Assembly (NCBI GenBank): GCA_017459945.1
Contig: JAFUBZ010000026.1
Location: 1-46,149 of the forward strand
DNA from: Eubacterium sp.
Lineage (GTDB): Bacteria; Bacillota; Clostridia; Lachnospirales; Lachnospiraceae
Direction: 5' to 3'
DNA length: 46,149 bases
Below are positions 17,553 through 26,072 of the stretch, piece by piece. A model generated the notes under the pieces. That model made no database searches. It saw only the letters and a list, made by a program, of their open reading frames with translations, and was not told the origin of the DNA. The position numbers were made by a program, and so were the translations under genes. Within the stretch, counting starts at the first letter, position 1. Every line of letters starts with the position of its first letter.

Positions 17553-18338
17553 TTATACGCATGTATATCCGCCGTCTACGGCAATCGCCTGACCGGTCAC
17601 GTAGGAAGATTCTTCTGCGCCTAAGAAGATCGCAACAGAATTCAGCTCTCCCGGATTACCATATCTCTTCATCGGTACTGACTGATTTGCAAATGCCTGG
17701 AAGAATTCAGAATCAAGGGTTTCCTGCGTCAGCTCTGTGTAGAAATAGCCGGGGCAGATCGCGTTACAGGTAATGCCCTGTGTTGCAAGCTCTGCAGCAG
17801 CGCCTCTTGTAAAGTTTACAACCGCGCCCTTGGTTGCATGATATGCAATGGTCGGGATCGCTGTATTTCCGACAAGTCCGTAAATGGAAGCGATGTTGAT
17901 CACACGGCCATAGGTCTGCTTGCCGGCATCCATCGATCTCTTCATAAGATTCGTGAACACCTTTGTACATTCAAAGATAGAGGTCAGATCCAGGTTCAGT
18001 GTAAACTCCCAATCCTCTTTCTTGTAGTCCATCAGTGGTGTTCCGGTACCTTTTTCGCCGCCTGCGCAGTTCAGGATCACCTCGCAATGACCGAATTTCT
18101 CTTCGATCGCAGCAGCTGCTGCTTCAAGAGACTCCGTACTGGTAACATCACATTTCAAAGGAAGAATCTCGACGCCGTATTTTTCTGTCCATTCTGCCGC
18201 ACTTGCCTCAAGCCGTTCGACGCGTCTTGCCATGAGTACCAGATTTGCTCCACAGGAAGCATACGCTTCTGCCATCTGTTTTCCGAGACCGGAAGAGGCA
18301 CCTGAAACTGCAACAACTTTTCCCGAATAATCAAACAT
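17553..18338 (-). CDS. short-chain dehydrogenase/reductase (SDR), substrate unknown
   Basis: A 261-residue classical SDR of the FabG/gluconate-5-dehydrogenase type. The nucleotide-binding motif is GASSGLG (13-19), NCAGG is at 90-94, and the catalytic triad is Ser151 (NIASIYG), Tyr166 and Lys170 (YHATK). The end AVDGGYTCV is typical. The arginines after the second strand (ARRVER) suggest NADP(H). It is transcribed alone, with a strong promoter and terminator, 153 bases after aroC. Three operator-like repeats upstream of and overlapping the -35 suggest dedicated control, as for a catabolic or detoxifying enzyme rather than housekeeping fatty-acid synthesis. The substrate cannot be read from the sequence. 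Confidence 0.9.
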   Translation of the reverse strand: MFDYSGKVVAVSGASSGLGKQMAEAYASCGANLVLMARRVERLEASAAEWTEKYGVEILPLKCDVTSTESLEAAAAAIEEKFGHCEVILNCAGGEKGTGTPLMDYKKEDWEFTLNLDLTSIFECTKVFTNLMKRSMDAGKQTYGRVINIASIYGLVGNTAIPTIAYHATKGAVVNFTRGAAAELATQGITCNAICPGYFYTELTQETLDSEFFQAFANQSVPMKRYGNPGELNSVAIFLGAEESSYVTGQAIAVDGGYTCV

Positions 18339-18401
18339 TTTAATTCCTCCTTCTGATTTATCATTACTTTAAGCTTAATGGTTAGCTCTTACTAATGAGG
18401 A

Positions 18402-18430
18402 ATTATAGAAAATTTCAGTTGTATTGTAAA
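18402..18430 (-). promoter_or_regulatory. promoter of the SDR gene
   Basis: On the minus strand TTTACA (18425-18430) and a perfect TATAAT (18402-18407) are 17 bases apart. The start codon is about 60 bases downstream, with AGGAGG before it. Confidence 0.75.
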
Positions 18431-18479
18431 CAAAACAAAAGTTGTACCAGACAAAACTATGAGTTGTGCCCGATACAAC
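18418..18479 (-). promoter_or_regulatory. three tandem operator-like repeats at the SDR promoter
   Basis: Read on the plus strand, GTTGTACCAGACAAAAC (18441-18457) and GTTGTGCCCGATACAAC (18463-18479) match at 13 of 17 positions and are each imperfect GTTGT...ACAAC dyads. A third, weaker copy begins GTTGTATTGTAAAC at 18418 and overlaps the -35 box. The copies start 23 and 22 bases apart, two helical turns, which suits cooperative binding of one regulator. The regulator is not encoded next to it. Confidence 0.6.
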
Positions 18480-18491
18480 GATCATTCTTTA

Positions 18492-19619
18492 TCATCTTAT
18501 GTTATCCAAACGGCTTCCGAGATTTTCCATCATCAGATCCAGGATCGTAACCGCCGCCATACATTCAACAACAACAACCGCACGCGGCACGATGATCGGA
18601 TCATGTCTGCCGGCAATCGATATCACGGTCTCTTTGCCGTCCTTTGTAACGGTCTTCTGCTCTTTTCCGATCGATGGCGTCGGCTTGATTGCAGCCCGGA
18701 AAACGATCGGAGATCCGTCGCTGATGCCTCCAAGGATTCCTCCTGCGTGATTGGTCGCTTTTGTGATTCCGTTGGTTTTCTTAGCCGATGCGTCCTGCAT
18801 GTGCGTCCCACCGGCATTCTCCAACACAAACGCATCATTATTGCCTGACCCGTTTGCCTCTGCCACTGCGAAACCATCACCCACTTCAAAGCCCTTGACC
18901 GCACCGATGGAAAAGATCGCCTGCGCAAGCTTCGCATCAAGCTTATCAAAGACCGGTGCACCGACCCCTGCCGGGACGCCTGTGATCACACATTCAATGA
19001 TCCCGCCTGCCGAATCCTGCTCCGCGCGGCATTGGTCAAGATAAGCCGCTGCCTCTTTGACCGCCTCTGCATCCGGCATACAAAGCGGATTATTTGCAAT
19101 CTCACCCGGATCAAACCGGTCGGGATCGATCTTGACAGGACCGATCTGTGTCGCATAAGTCAGAAACGAAATGCCGCATTCTGCCAGTACTTTTGCGGCC
19201 ACTGCACCGCCGGCCACACGTCCGATCGTCTCCCGTCCGGAAGAACGGCCACCGCCGCGATGATCTCTGATCCCAAACTTCTGATCAAACGTGTAATCCG
19301 CATGCCCCGGTCTGTAAAGATCCCGGAGTGCATCATAATCCTTTGAATGCTCATTGGTATTTGACACCATCATGGAGATCGGTGTGCCTGTCGTCTTTCC
19401 TTCAAACACGCCGGAAAGGATCTGCACACGGTCCGCTTCCTTTCGCGGTGTCGTATATGCCGATGTACCCGGTTTTCGCCTGTCAAGATACGCCTGGATG
19501 TCAGAGTCTGCCAGCGAAAGACCGGCAGGGCACCCGTCTACGACAACGCCTAATCCGGCGCCGTGCGACTCGCCCCATGTTGTGATTCTAAAATTGGTTC
19601 CGAATGTAGATCCAGCCAT
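18492..19619 (-). CDS. aroC: chorismate synthase
   Basis: Converts 5-enolpyruvylshikimate-3-phosphate to chorismate with reduced FMN, the last step of the shikimate pathway. The start is ATG at 19619 (MAGSTFGTNFRITTWGESHG), 4 bases after AGGAGG, giving 375 residues; 24 further upstream codons are open but unsupported. Signatures include the N-terminal GESHG, the central RGGGRSSGRETIGRVAGG and the C-terminal region near RHDPIIVPRA. It lies 88 bases downstream of trhP and no other aro genes are beside it. Confidence 0.97.
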   Translation of the reverse strand: MAGSTFGTNFRITTWGESHGAGLGVVVDGCPAGLSLADSDIQAYLDRRKPGTSAYTTPRKEADRVQILSGVFEGKTTGTPISMMVSNTNEHSKDYDALRDLYRPGHADYTFDQKFGIRDHRGGGRSSGRETIGRVAGGAVAAKVLAECGISFLTYATQIGPVKIDPDRFDPGEIANNPLCMPDAEAVKEAAAYLDQCRAEQDSAGGIIECVITGVPAGVGAPVFDKLDAKLAQAIFSIGAVKGFEVGDGFAVAEANGSGNNDAFVLENAGGTHMQDASAKKTNGITKATNHAGGILGGISDGSPIVFRAAIKPTPSIGKEQKTVTKDGKETVISIAGRHDPIIVPRAVVVVECMAAVTILDLMMENLGSRLDNIR

Positions 19620-19707
19620 AGTACCTCCTGATCTCATCCTGTGTATGAAATGTCCACAACAGTATATTTCACAGCTGCAGACATAACCCATCCATTTTTA
19701 TATTCAT

Positions 19708-20934
19708 TCACTCCGCCGCCTGCCGTATGATATCCAACGGCTCTGCCGCCATACCGATATCCACATGAAGCTCCTGCTTCGAATGCGGCGCACTCTCCAT
19801 CTCATTTCCATCCGCGTCGCGGATCGAGCGGACCGTCACTGCGATATTTTCACCGTCCGGTTTCATGATCTCGATCGTATCTCCGACACAGAACTTGTTT
19901 TTCTGTGTCCAGACGACTCTGCCATCCGCATCCATGCCCTGCACCGTTCCGATATAAGTATAGGTTTTAATATAGGTATTGGCATCATAGATCTGCGCCG
20001 ATTCATCCGGCTTCCCGTAAAAGAAACCGGTCGTAAACTGCCGGAAGGTACCGTCAGAGATCTGATCCAGATACCACGGCATGTTTTCTTTGTATTTTTT
20101 CGGATCCTCGAAAAAGTCATCGATCGCTTTCCGATAGGTTCTAGCGACTGTCGCCACGTAAAGCGCTGTCTTCATCCGCCCTTCCACCTTCAGGCTGTCA
20201 ATGCCCGCCGCGATCATATCCGGCAGATGCTCGACCATACAAAGATCCTTGGAATTGAAAATAAACGTACCGCGCTCATTTTCAAAAACCGGCATATACT
20301 CACCGGGGCGTTTTTCTTCAACGATGGAATACTGCCACCGGCACGGATGTGTGCATGCACCGCGATTCGCATCCCGTCCCGTCATATAGTTGCTCAAAAG
20401 GCATCTGCCGGAATAGGAAATGCACATCGCGCCATGTACAAATGTTTCGATCTCAAGGTCATTCGGGATATTTGCACGGATCTCTTTGATCTCAGCAAGT
20501 GAAAGCTCCCTGCCTGTCACAACACGCTTTGCGCCAAGCTTCTGCCAGAACAGAAATGTCCCGTAATTGACATTGTTTGACTGCGTACTGACATGCAGAT
20601 CGATCTCCGGGCAGACCTCTGCCCAAATGCTGTACACGCCCGGATCCGAGATCAGAAGCGCATCCGGTTTGATCTCCTTTAGTTCTTTAAAATATGCTCT
20701 GACACCGTCAAGATCCTCATTGTGCGCATAAATATTGGCTGTCACATACACCTTCACATCATGTGCATGTGCAAATGCGATCCCTTCCCGCAGATCATCC
20801 ATGGAAAAGTTCTTGGCATTTGCGCGAAGTCCGAACGCTTCCCCGCCGACATATACAGCATCTGCACCGTATCTGACAGCAACTTTTAATACATCAAGGC
20901 TCCCCGCCGGGATCAAAAGTTCCGGTTTTTTCAT
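19708..20934 (-). CDS. trhP: U32 family protein, tRNA 5-hydroxyuridine synthesis (TrhP type)
   Basis: U32 'peptidase' family members of this type are now known to hydroxylate U34 of tRNA with prephenate, or a similar source, rather than cut protein. The 408-residue protein begins KPELLIPAGSLDVLKVAVRYGADAVYVGG, and carries the family's cysteines, likely cluster ligands, at C171, C178, C194 and C198 (MCISYSGRC and GACTHPC). A C-terminal beta-barrel domain follows. Its ATG overlaps the trmR stop as ATGA, so the two are translationally coupled. In Bacillus subtilis the equivalent genes (yrrM, yrrN, yrrO) make ho5U34 and then mo5U34. The pairing here makes the same pathway likely. Confidence 0.85.
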   Translation of the reverse strand: MKKPELLIPAGSLDVLKVAVRYGADAVYVGGEAFGLRANAKNFSMDDLREGIAFAHAHDVKVYVTANIYAHNEDLDGVRAYFKELKEIKPDALLISDPGVYSIWAEVCPEIDLHVSTQSNNVNYGTFLFWQKLGAKRVVTGRELSLAEIKEIRANIPNDLEIETFVHGAMCISYSGRCLLSNYMTGRDANRGACTHPCRWQYSIVEEKRPGEYMPVFENERGTFIFNSKDLCMVEHLPDMIAAGIDSLKVEGRMKTALYVATVARTYRKAIDDFFEDPKKYKENMPWYLDQISDGTFRQFTTGFFYGKPDESAQIYDANTYIKTYTYIGTVQGMDADGRVVWTQKNKFCVGDTIEIMKPDGENIAVTVRSIRDADGNEMESAPHSKQELHVDIGMAAEPLDIIRQAAE

Positions 20935-21584
20935 TCTTTACATCCTCTTTTTACACTGATCGCCACGCCATCGCCAACCGTCAGGATTGATGTGGAAAGG
21001 CCCGGATCGTGCGTGATCTGATATAAAAATTCACGCATCCGCTTATGAATGGTCCTGTCACGCCTTTTCACAGCGAATCTGGACTCGATCAGCTCCCCAT
21101 CCTGAAAGATATTGTCAGATATCAGCATGCCGTGATCAGCCAGAAGCCTTACCGTATCCTCCAGAAAATTCAGAGACTGCCCCTTCGCTGCATCCATAAA
21201 GCTCAGGTCATAGTTTTCTGTCAAAGTCGGCAGGATCTCCTGCGCATCTCCCTTTAAAAGCCGGATCGTATCCTCTTTGCCCGCCGTCTGAAAATTCTTC
21301 TCTGCTTCCCGAATCCGTTTCTCATAGTTTTCGATCGTCGTAATCTTTACGGGAACATCGGATATTTCTTCCATAAACAATGCAGAGAAACCGACTGCCG
21401 TTCCGATCTCAAGGATTTTTGCAGGACGCTTTGAAGCAATGATCACCGACAACAGTCCCTGCATCTCACGGCGGATCACAGGCACATGATCCTTCTTTGC
21501 CTTTTCCTCAAGTGCTTCCAGAAAAGCGCTCTTTTGCGGCAGGAAGGAATTGACAAATGTTGTATATCTCTCGTCAATGATCAT
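20931..21584 (-). CDS. trmR: O-methyltransferase, tRNA 5-hydroxyuridine methyltransferase (TrmR type)
   Basis: A 217-residue class I SAM-dependent O-methyltransferase. The SAM motif is KILEIGTAVGFSALFM (about 55-70), with an acidic second motif in ITTIENYEK and the metal-binding region SFMDAAKG and SDNIFQDGE. It corresponds to YrrM/TrmR, which methylates ho5U34 of tRNA to 5-methoxyuridine. The 4-base overlap with trhP, the enzyme that would make the substrate, supports this over a catechol-type substrate. It begins 3 bases after the RNase J stop codon. Confidence 0.85.
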   Translation of the reverse strand: MIIDERYTTFVNSFLPQKSAFLEALEEKAKKDHVPVIRREMQGLLSVIIASKRPAKILEIGTAVGFSALFMEEISDVPVKITTIENYEKRIREAEKNFQTAGKEDTIRLLKGDAQEILPTLTENYDLSFMDAAKGQSLNFLEDTVRLLADHGMLISDNIFQDGELIESRFAVKRRDRTIHKRMREFLYQITHDPGLSTSILTVGDGVAISVKRGCKE

Positions 21585-21587
21585 CGT

Positions 21588-23255
21588 TTACACATCCATG
21601 ATGATCGGAATGATCATCGGGTTACGTCTGGTCTTCTTCCAAAGAAAGCTTCCGAGATTATCCTTGATCTCCGATTTAATCTTGCTCCAGTCGGTAATAT
21701 TTCTCTCCATGATCCTGTCGACTGTATCATTCAGCACTTCCTGCGCTTCTTCCATCAGATTCTCTGATTCTCTGACATAGATAAAGCCACGGGAAACCAT
21801 ATCCGGTCCGGCAACGATCTGACCGGAAGCCGAATCCATCGACATGACCACGATCACAATACCGTTTTCCGCCAGATGTCTTCTGTCGTGCAGCACGATG
21901 TTTCCGACATCGCCGATACCCAGTCCGTCGACAAATACCGTGCCGGCAGGCACTTTGTCGATCACTTCTGCGCCGGTTTCGTCAATTGCCAGAACATCTC
22001 CCGATTCGAGCATCAGGATATGGTCTTTGTCGTATCCAAGCTCTTTCAGGACACCGGCCGCCGCTTTTCTGTGCTTGAACTCACCATGGATCGGGATCGC
22101 ATATTTCGGATTGACCAGCGAATAGATCAGCTTGATCTCCTCCTGACATGCATGACCGGAAACATGGGTATCCTGGAAAATGACCTCCGCACTCTTTCTG
22201 TATAACTCATTAATGATATTCGAGACTGCTTTTTCATTTCCCGGGATCGGATTAGAACTGAATACGATCAGATCATTCGGTGTGATCTTGACCTTTCTGT
22301 GAATACCGGTCGCCATACGGGAAAGCGCAGCCAGCGGTTCTCCCTGGCTTCCCGTCGTGATCAGAACGGTCCGCTCATCCGGATAATCCTTTAACTGATC
22401 GATCTCTACAAGTGTATTCGCCGGAATACTCAGATACCCCAGCTCAGACGCGATCGAAATGATATTGACCATACTGCGGCCTTCTACGCAGACCTTTCTG
22501 CCAAACTGGTATGCGGTATTGATGATCTGCTGTACGCGGTCGACATTCGACGCAAACGTCGCCACAATGATCCTCTGGTTCTGATGCTCCCTGAAGATCG
22601 CCTCAAATGCTTTGCCCACGGTTTTCTCAGACATCGTACTGCCCGGACGCTCCGCATTCGTACTATCACTCATCAGTGCCAGCACGCCCTTCTTTCCGAG
22701 CTCGCCAAATCGCTGCAGATCGATCGAATCACCGTAAACCGGCGTGTAATCCACCTTAAAGTCACCGGTATGCACAACGATACCTGCAGGCGAATAGATC
22801 GCCAGTGCTGCCGCGTCCTGGATGCTGTGGTTGGTTTTGATAAACTCCACACGGAAGCAGCCAAGATTGATATGCTGTCCGTATGTAACCACCTTTCTCT
22901 TGGTTGTTTCCAGAAGTCCATGCTCTTCCAGCTTATGATCGATCAGTCCCATCGTCAGCTTCGTCGCATAGATTGGAACATTGACCTCCAAAAGAACATA
23001 TGGAAGCGCGCCGATATGATCCTCATGCCCATGCGTGATAAAAAAGCCCTTGACCTTATCCAGATTCTCCTGCAGATAGGTCAGAACAGGCACACACAGA
23101 TCGATGCCGTACATATCATATTCCGGGAAGGACATACCGCAGTCAACGATAATGATACTGTCATCGTATTCAAAGGCAGTGATGTTCATACCGATGAATT
23201 CGAGCCCCCCCAAAGGAACGATTTTTAGTTTCTGATTGTTTGATTCTTTCCCCAT
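21588..23255 (-). CDS. ribonuclease J
   Basis: Endo- and 5'-exoribonuclease of the metallo-beta-lactamase/beta-CASP superfamily, central to mRNA decay in Firmicutes. The metal motif HGHEDH is at residues 75-80, other metal ligands fall in IHTGDFKVDYTP-like and SDSTNAERPG segments, and the beta-CASP motifs and a C-terminal domain complete 555 residues. Two ATG codons are possible, 23261 and 23255. I choose 23255 because GAGG lies 9 bases before it but only 3 before the first. Whether it is J1 or J2 cannot be told. It lies between DUF1292 and trmR, where Bacillus has mltG. Confidence 0.94.
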   Translation of the reverse strand: MGKESNNQKLKIVPLGGLEFIGMNITAFEYDDSIIIVDCGMSFPEYDMYGIDLCVPVLTYLQENLDKVKGFFITHGHEDHIGALPYVLLEVNVPIYATKLTMGLIDHKLEEHGLLETTKRKVVTYGQHINLGCFRVEFIKTNHSIQDAAALAIYSPAGIVVHTGDFKVDYTPVYGDSIDLQRFGELGKKGVLALMSDSTNAERPGSTMSEKTVGKAFEAIFREHQNQRIIVATFASNVDRVQQIINTAYQFGRKVCVEGRSMVNIISIASELGYLSIPANTLVEIDQLKDYPDERTVLITTGSQGEPLAALSRMATGIHRKVKITPNDLIVFSSNPIPGNEKAVSNIINELYRKSAEVIFQDTHVSGHACQEEIKLIYSLVNPKYAIPIHGEFKHRKAAAGVLKELGYDKDHILMLESGDVLAIDETGAEVIDKVPAGTVFVDGLGIGDVGNIVLHDRRHLAENGIVIVVMSMDSASGQIVAGPDMVSRGFIYVRESENLMEEAQEVLNDTVDRIMERNITDWSKIKSEIKDNLGSFLWKKTRRNPMIIPIIMDV

Positions 23256-23273
23256 TGTCATTTACCTCACACG

Positions 23274-23312
23274 AAAAAACAGTGCTTTCTAAAAAGAAAT
23301 GACACTGTTTCC
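23274..23312 (-). terminator. Rho-independent terminator after DUF1292
   Basis: On the minus strand AAACAGTG and CACTGTTT flank an inner TTTCT/AGAAA stem, followed by a run of T. It ends just before the RNase J ribosome binding site. Confidence 0.7.
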
Positions 23313-23334
23313 AAAAGATGCTAATTACAATTCA

Positions 23335-23595
23335 TCACGATAATGTGATATCCGTATCATCAATGAGCTCAGCAAAAACTTTGGCGATCGCGTTTAACTC
23401 CGTATCATCCTCAACGATCTCCAATGTAAGCTCATCATCATCCGAACAGATTTCTTTAAATATATACGCCAAAGAATCTTCCGATTCTTCTTCCGTCGCA
23501 AGATAGTAGGTAACACCACCGATGCTGGTCTCCTCGAGCAAATACAGCTCCGCCTGCTCTCCTGTGTCACCGTCCGTAAATATCAGCCTTTCCAT
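23335..23595 (-). CDS. DUF1292 domain protein (YrzB type)
   Basis: An 86-residue acidic protein (MERLIFTDGDTGEQAELYLLEETSIGG...) of the DUF1292 family, function unknown. About a quarter of its residues are Asp or Glu. There are no membrane segments or cysteine motifs apart from a single Cys. It sits in the conserved Firmicutes order ireB-ruvX-DUF1292 (yrzL-yrrK-yrzB in Bacillus), which makes the assignment solid although the role is not known. It ends 22 bases before a strong terminator, so it is the distal gene of that unit. Confidence 0.88.
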   Translation of the reverse strand: MERLIFTDGDTGEQAELYLLEETSIGGVTYYLATEEESEDSLAYIFKEICSDDDELTLEIVEDDTELNAIAKVFAELIDDTDITLS

Positions 23596-23649
23596 TTACA
23601 TCCGGCCTTTCTAATATCATATCGGTATATTCGATTGTTTAATTCATGA

Positions 23650-24072
23650 TCATGACTGTCTGGCATCCAGATATTCCTGCAGGATCAAAGAAGCTGCAAT
23701 CTTATCTACATATTTTTTCCGCTCTTCAAAAGGAATGCCATCCTCGATCAGGATCTGGTCTGCCTCCCATGTCGTCAGGCGCTCATCCTGAAACACGACA
23801 GAAATGCCCGTTCTCCTCTCAAGCATTTCCTGAAACGCTCTGGTCTTCTCGCAGCGTTCCCCTTCCGTATCATCCATGTTCTTCGGAAGTCCCAAAACGA
23901 TCAGATCAACTTCATACTCCGCGCATAAAGCCTCTATCCGCGCAAGTGTACGGCGCAGCTTGTTCTCCTGCTGCCTGTAGATCGTCTCTAAACTTTGCGC
24001 AGTAAGTAAAAGCGGGTCGCTGATCGCGACCCCGACCGTTTTGGATCCGAAATCCAATCCCATAATCCGCAC
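23650..24072 (-). CDS. ruvX: RuvX/YqgF family nuclease, putative pre-16S rRNA processing
   Basis: A 140-residue RNase H-fold protein. The N-terminus [18 protein letters not shown] holds the first catalytic aspartate; a second acidic position lies in [16 protein letters not shown] and the third in [14 protein letters not shown]. YqgF family members have been linked to 5' maturation of 16S rRNA and, earlier, to Holliday junction resolution. The GTG at 24072 gives the canonical start MRIMGLD; an ATG three codons later is the alternative. It is 3 bases after ireB. Confidence 0.92.
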   Translation of the reverse strand: MRIMGLDFGSKTVGVAISDPLLLTAQSLETIYRQQENKLRRTLARIEALCAEYEVDLIVLGLPKNMDDTEGERCEKTRAFQEMLERRTGISVVFQDERLTTWEADQILIEDGIPFEERKKYVDKIAASLILQEYLDARQS

Positions 24073-24075
24073 GGA

Positions 24076-24342
24076 TCAGGAACCCCATTTATGAACCATG
24101 GCATAATACTTGAGTACTTCTTCCACGAGTTCATCACGCTCTACTTTCATAATGAGGCTGCGTGCGTTCTTATGACTGGTAATATAGGTCGGATCACCGG
24201 ACATAATGTATCCAACGATCTGATTGATCGGATTATATCCTTTTTCCTGCATCGCTTTATAGACGATCTCCAAAACATCGCCTACCTTCAGAGAGGTGTC
24301 CGTTTCAACTTTAAAATATTGTGTATTCCCCAAATCCTGCAT
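24076..24342 (-). CDS. ireB: IreB family regulatory phosphoprotein (UPF0297)
   Basis: An 88-residue small cytoplasmic protein. In Enterococcus, IreB is phosphorylated on N-terminal threonines by the PASTA kinase IreK and lowers cephalosporin resistance; here Thr7 is a candidate in [12 protein letters not shown]. The conserved core [25 protein letters not shown] identifies the family. The start is ATG at 24342, with GAGG 8 bases upstream; a TTG at 24363 gives a longer form but lacks a site. It heads the ireB-ruvX-DUF1292 block and lies 35 bases after mtaB. Confidence 0.92.
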   Translation of the reverse strand: MQDLGNTQYFKVETDTSLKVGDVLEIVYKAMQEKGYNPINQIVGYIMSGDPTYITSHKNARSLIMKVERDELVEEVLKYYAMVHKWGS

Positions 24343-24377
24343 ATCGTAAACCTCATTAATCAAAATTTAAATACATT

Positions 24378-25655
24378 CTATACCAACCTGTCAGAAAATT
24401 CAACCACCTTTATCTGATTCTTAAGTTCCTCATCGGAAGGCATGCAAACCCTTAAATATTCCGGGGTATAGCCTTCAAAGTATCGTACCCCGTCCTTTTC
24501 GGTGCTCTTTTCAAACAGAACCTCTACGTCTTTTCCCTCGTAACAGGAAAGGAATTTCTTTCTGACAGAAGCACAAACTTTTGCAAGCGCATGAGACCGC
24601 CTGGTCTTTTCTGCCTCCGTGATCTGATCCGGCATCCGGTCAGCAGGGGTTCCCGACCGTCTGGAAAACTTAAAGATATGTACATCCGCGAATCCGGCCT
24701 GTCGGACGATCTCACACGAATCCGCAAACTCCTCATCGGTTTCTCCCGGAAATCCGACAATGATATCGGTTGTCAGCGCCGGATCCTGATAATGGAACTT
24801 CAGTATCTGGCACTTTTCCAGATACTCTGCCGATGTATAATGTCTGTTCATCCGCTTTAAGACCGTATCCGATCCGCTCTGCAGGGACAGATGAAAATGC
24901 GGGCAGACCTTATGCAATGCAGCCAGACGGCTTACAAATTCTTCCGTGATGATCCCGGGTTCAAGGGATCCCAGGCGGATCCGTCTGACTCCCTCAATTC
25001 CGTGAAGCCGTTCGATCAGAGAAAGCAGATCGGTACCGATCTCTTTTCCGTAAGAACTTAAATGGATGCCGGTCAGAACGATCTCCTGAAAACCGTTCCC
25101 GGAAAGCCGTACGACCTCCTCATACACATCTTCCGGCCTGCGGCTTCTGATCCGCCCTCTCGCATACGGGATGATGCAATAGCTGCAAAACTGGTTGCAC
25201 CCGTCCTGCACCTTTAAAAACGCTCTCGTATGCCCCAAAGGTGCAGACACACTAAGCTCTTCATAATCTGTATCCTTACTGATATCCACAATATGGCAGG
25301 CATTTGCCCGCTCTTTTTCAAACTGTTCGAGCAAAGGGATCAGATCCTTTTTCTGGTTGTTGCCGATCAGGATATCGATCCCTGCATCCTGCTTTGCCTC
25401 TTCCGTCGCCGTCTGGACATAACAGCCGGCAGCAACAAGGATCGCGTCCGGATTCTTGACTTTAGCCCGGTGCAGCATCTGCCTGGATTTGTGGTCCGCA
25501 ACATTCGTTACCGAGCAGGTATTTACTATATAAACATCCGCCCGATCAGAAAACGGCACGATCTCATATCCGGCACTGATCAGAAGCTCGCGCATGGCAT
25601 CCGACTCATAGGTATTTACTTTACAGCCAAGCGTATGGATCGCTGCTTTTTTCAT
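24378..25655 (-). CDS. mtaB: tRNA (t6A37) methylthiotransferase MtaB
   Basis: Radical SAM enzyme that adds a methylthio group to t6A37, giving ms2t6A in ANN-decoding tRNAs. The 425-residue protein has the N-terminal UPF0004 domain with three cluster cysteines (C11 in TLGCKVNTYES, C47 in NTCSVT, C78 in AAGCYV), the radical SAM CxxxCxxC at C153/C157/C160 (GCNQFCSYC), and a C-terminal TRAM-like segment. The GCKVN motif points to MtaB rather than MiaB or RimO. The ATG is preceded by GAGAGG. It diverges from the HPr-like gene across 102 bases. Confidence 0.94.
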   Translation of the reverse strand: MKKAAIHTLGCKVNTYESDAMRELLISAGYEIVPFSDRADVYIVNTCSVTNVADHKSRQMLHRAKVKNPDAILVAAGCYVQTATEEAKQDAGIDILIGNNQKKDLIPLLEQFEKERANACHIVDISKDTDYEELSVSAPLGHTRAFLKVQDGCNQFCSYCIIPYARGRIRSRRPEDVYEEVVRLSGNGFQEIVLTGIHLSSYGKEIGTDLLSLIERLHGIEGVRRIRLGSLEPGIITEEFVSRLAALHKVCPHFHLSLQSGSDTVLKRMNRHYTSAEYLEKCQILKFHYQDPALTTDIIVGFPGETDEEFADSCEIVRQAGFADVHIFKFSRRSGTPADRMPDQITEAEKTRRSHALAKVCASVRKKFLSCYEGKDVEVLFEKSTEKDGVRYFEGYTPEYLRVCMPSDEELKNQIKVVEFSDRLV

Positions 25656-25687
25656 TCTGAAAACCTCTCAAATTCTATGCAGAAACA

Positions 25688-25716
25688 TTGACTTTTTCCC
25701 CTGTAAAATGTAGTAT
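25688..25716 (+). promoter_or_regulatory. promoter of the HPr-like gene
   Basis: TTGACT (25688-25693) and TAGTAT (25711-25716) are 17 bases apart, about 40 bases before the GTG start. Confidence 0.5.
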
Positions 25717-25757
25717 GAAATCAAGAATAATTATTTCAGATACGGGAGGAAACGATT

Positions 25758-25994
25758 GTGGAAAAATTCATGGTATCATTGAATTCCATCGACAAAGTAC
25801 GTGATTTCGTTAACATCATCGCAAAGTTCGATTGTGACTTCGATCTGATCTCCGGACGATATGTTATCGATGCAAAATCCATCATGGGAATCTTCAGTCT
25901 GGATTTAAACAAGCCGGTTGAACTGACTGTTCATGCAACAGGCGAAAAGCTTGAAGCGATCCAGAATGAGATCAGACCTTTTATTGTCGGTTGA
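25758..25994 (+). CDS. HPr-like protein lacking the phosphorylatable histidine
   Basis: A 78-residue protein of the PTS HPr fold. The second half matches HPr well: KSIMGIFSLDL (40-50) is the regulatory-serine region (Ser41 corresponding to Ser46 of HPr). The first helix, where HPr has the GxHARPA active-site loop with His15, instead reads LNSIDKVRDFV, without any histidine. It therefore cannot carry out PTS phosphotransfer at His15 and resembles Crh in being restricted to the serine site at most. The GTG start lies 8 bases after GGGAGG. It is a single-gene unit with its own promoter and terminator. Confidence 0.85.
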   Translation: MEKFMVSLNSIDKVRDFVNIIAKFDCDFDLISGRYVIDAKSIMGIFSLDLNKPVELTVHATGEKLEAIQNEIRPFIVG

Positions 25995-26015
25995 GTATCA
26001 ATCCTAACACATGCA

Positions 26016-26048
26016 ATCCCCGTTGTGACAACGGGGATTGTTTTTATT
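26016..26048 (+). terminator. Rho-independent terminator of the HPr-like gene
   Basis: CAATCCCCGTTG (26016-26027) and CAACGGGGATTG (26031-26042) form a perfect 12-bp stem with a 3-base loop, followed by TTTTTATT on the plus strand. Confidence 0.95.
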
Positions 26049-26072
26049 TGCGCGATAAGGGAAAGCTCTCCC

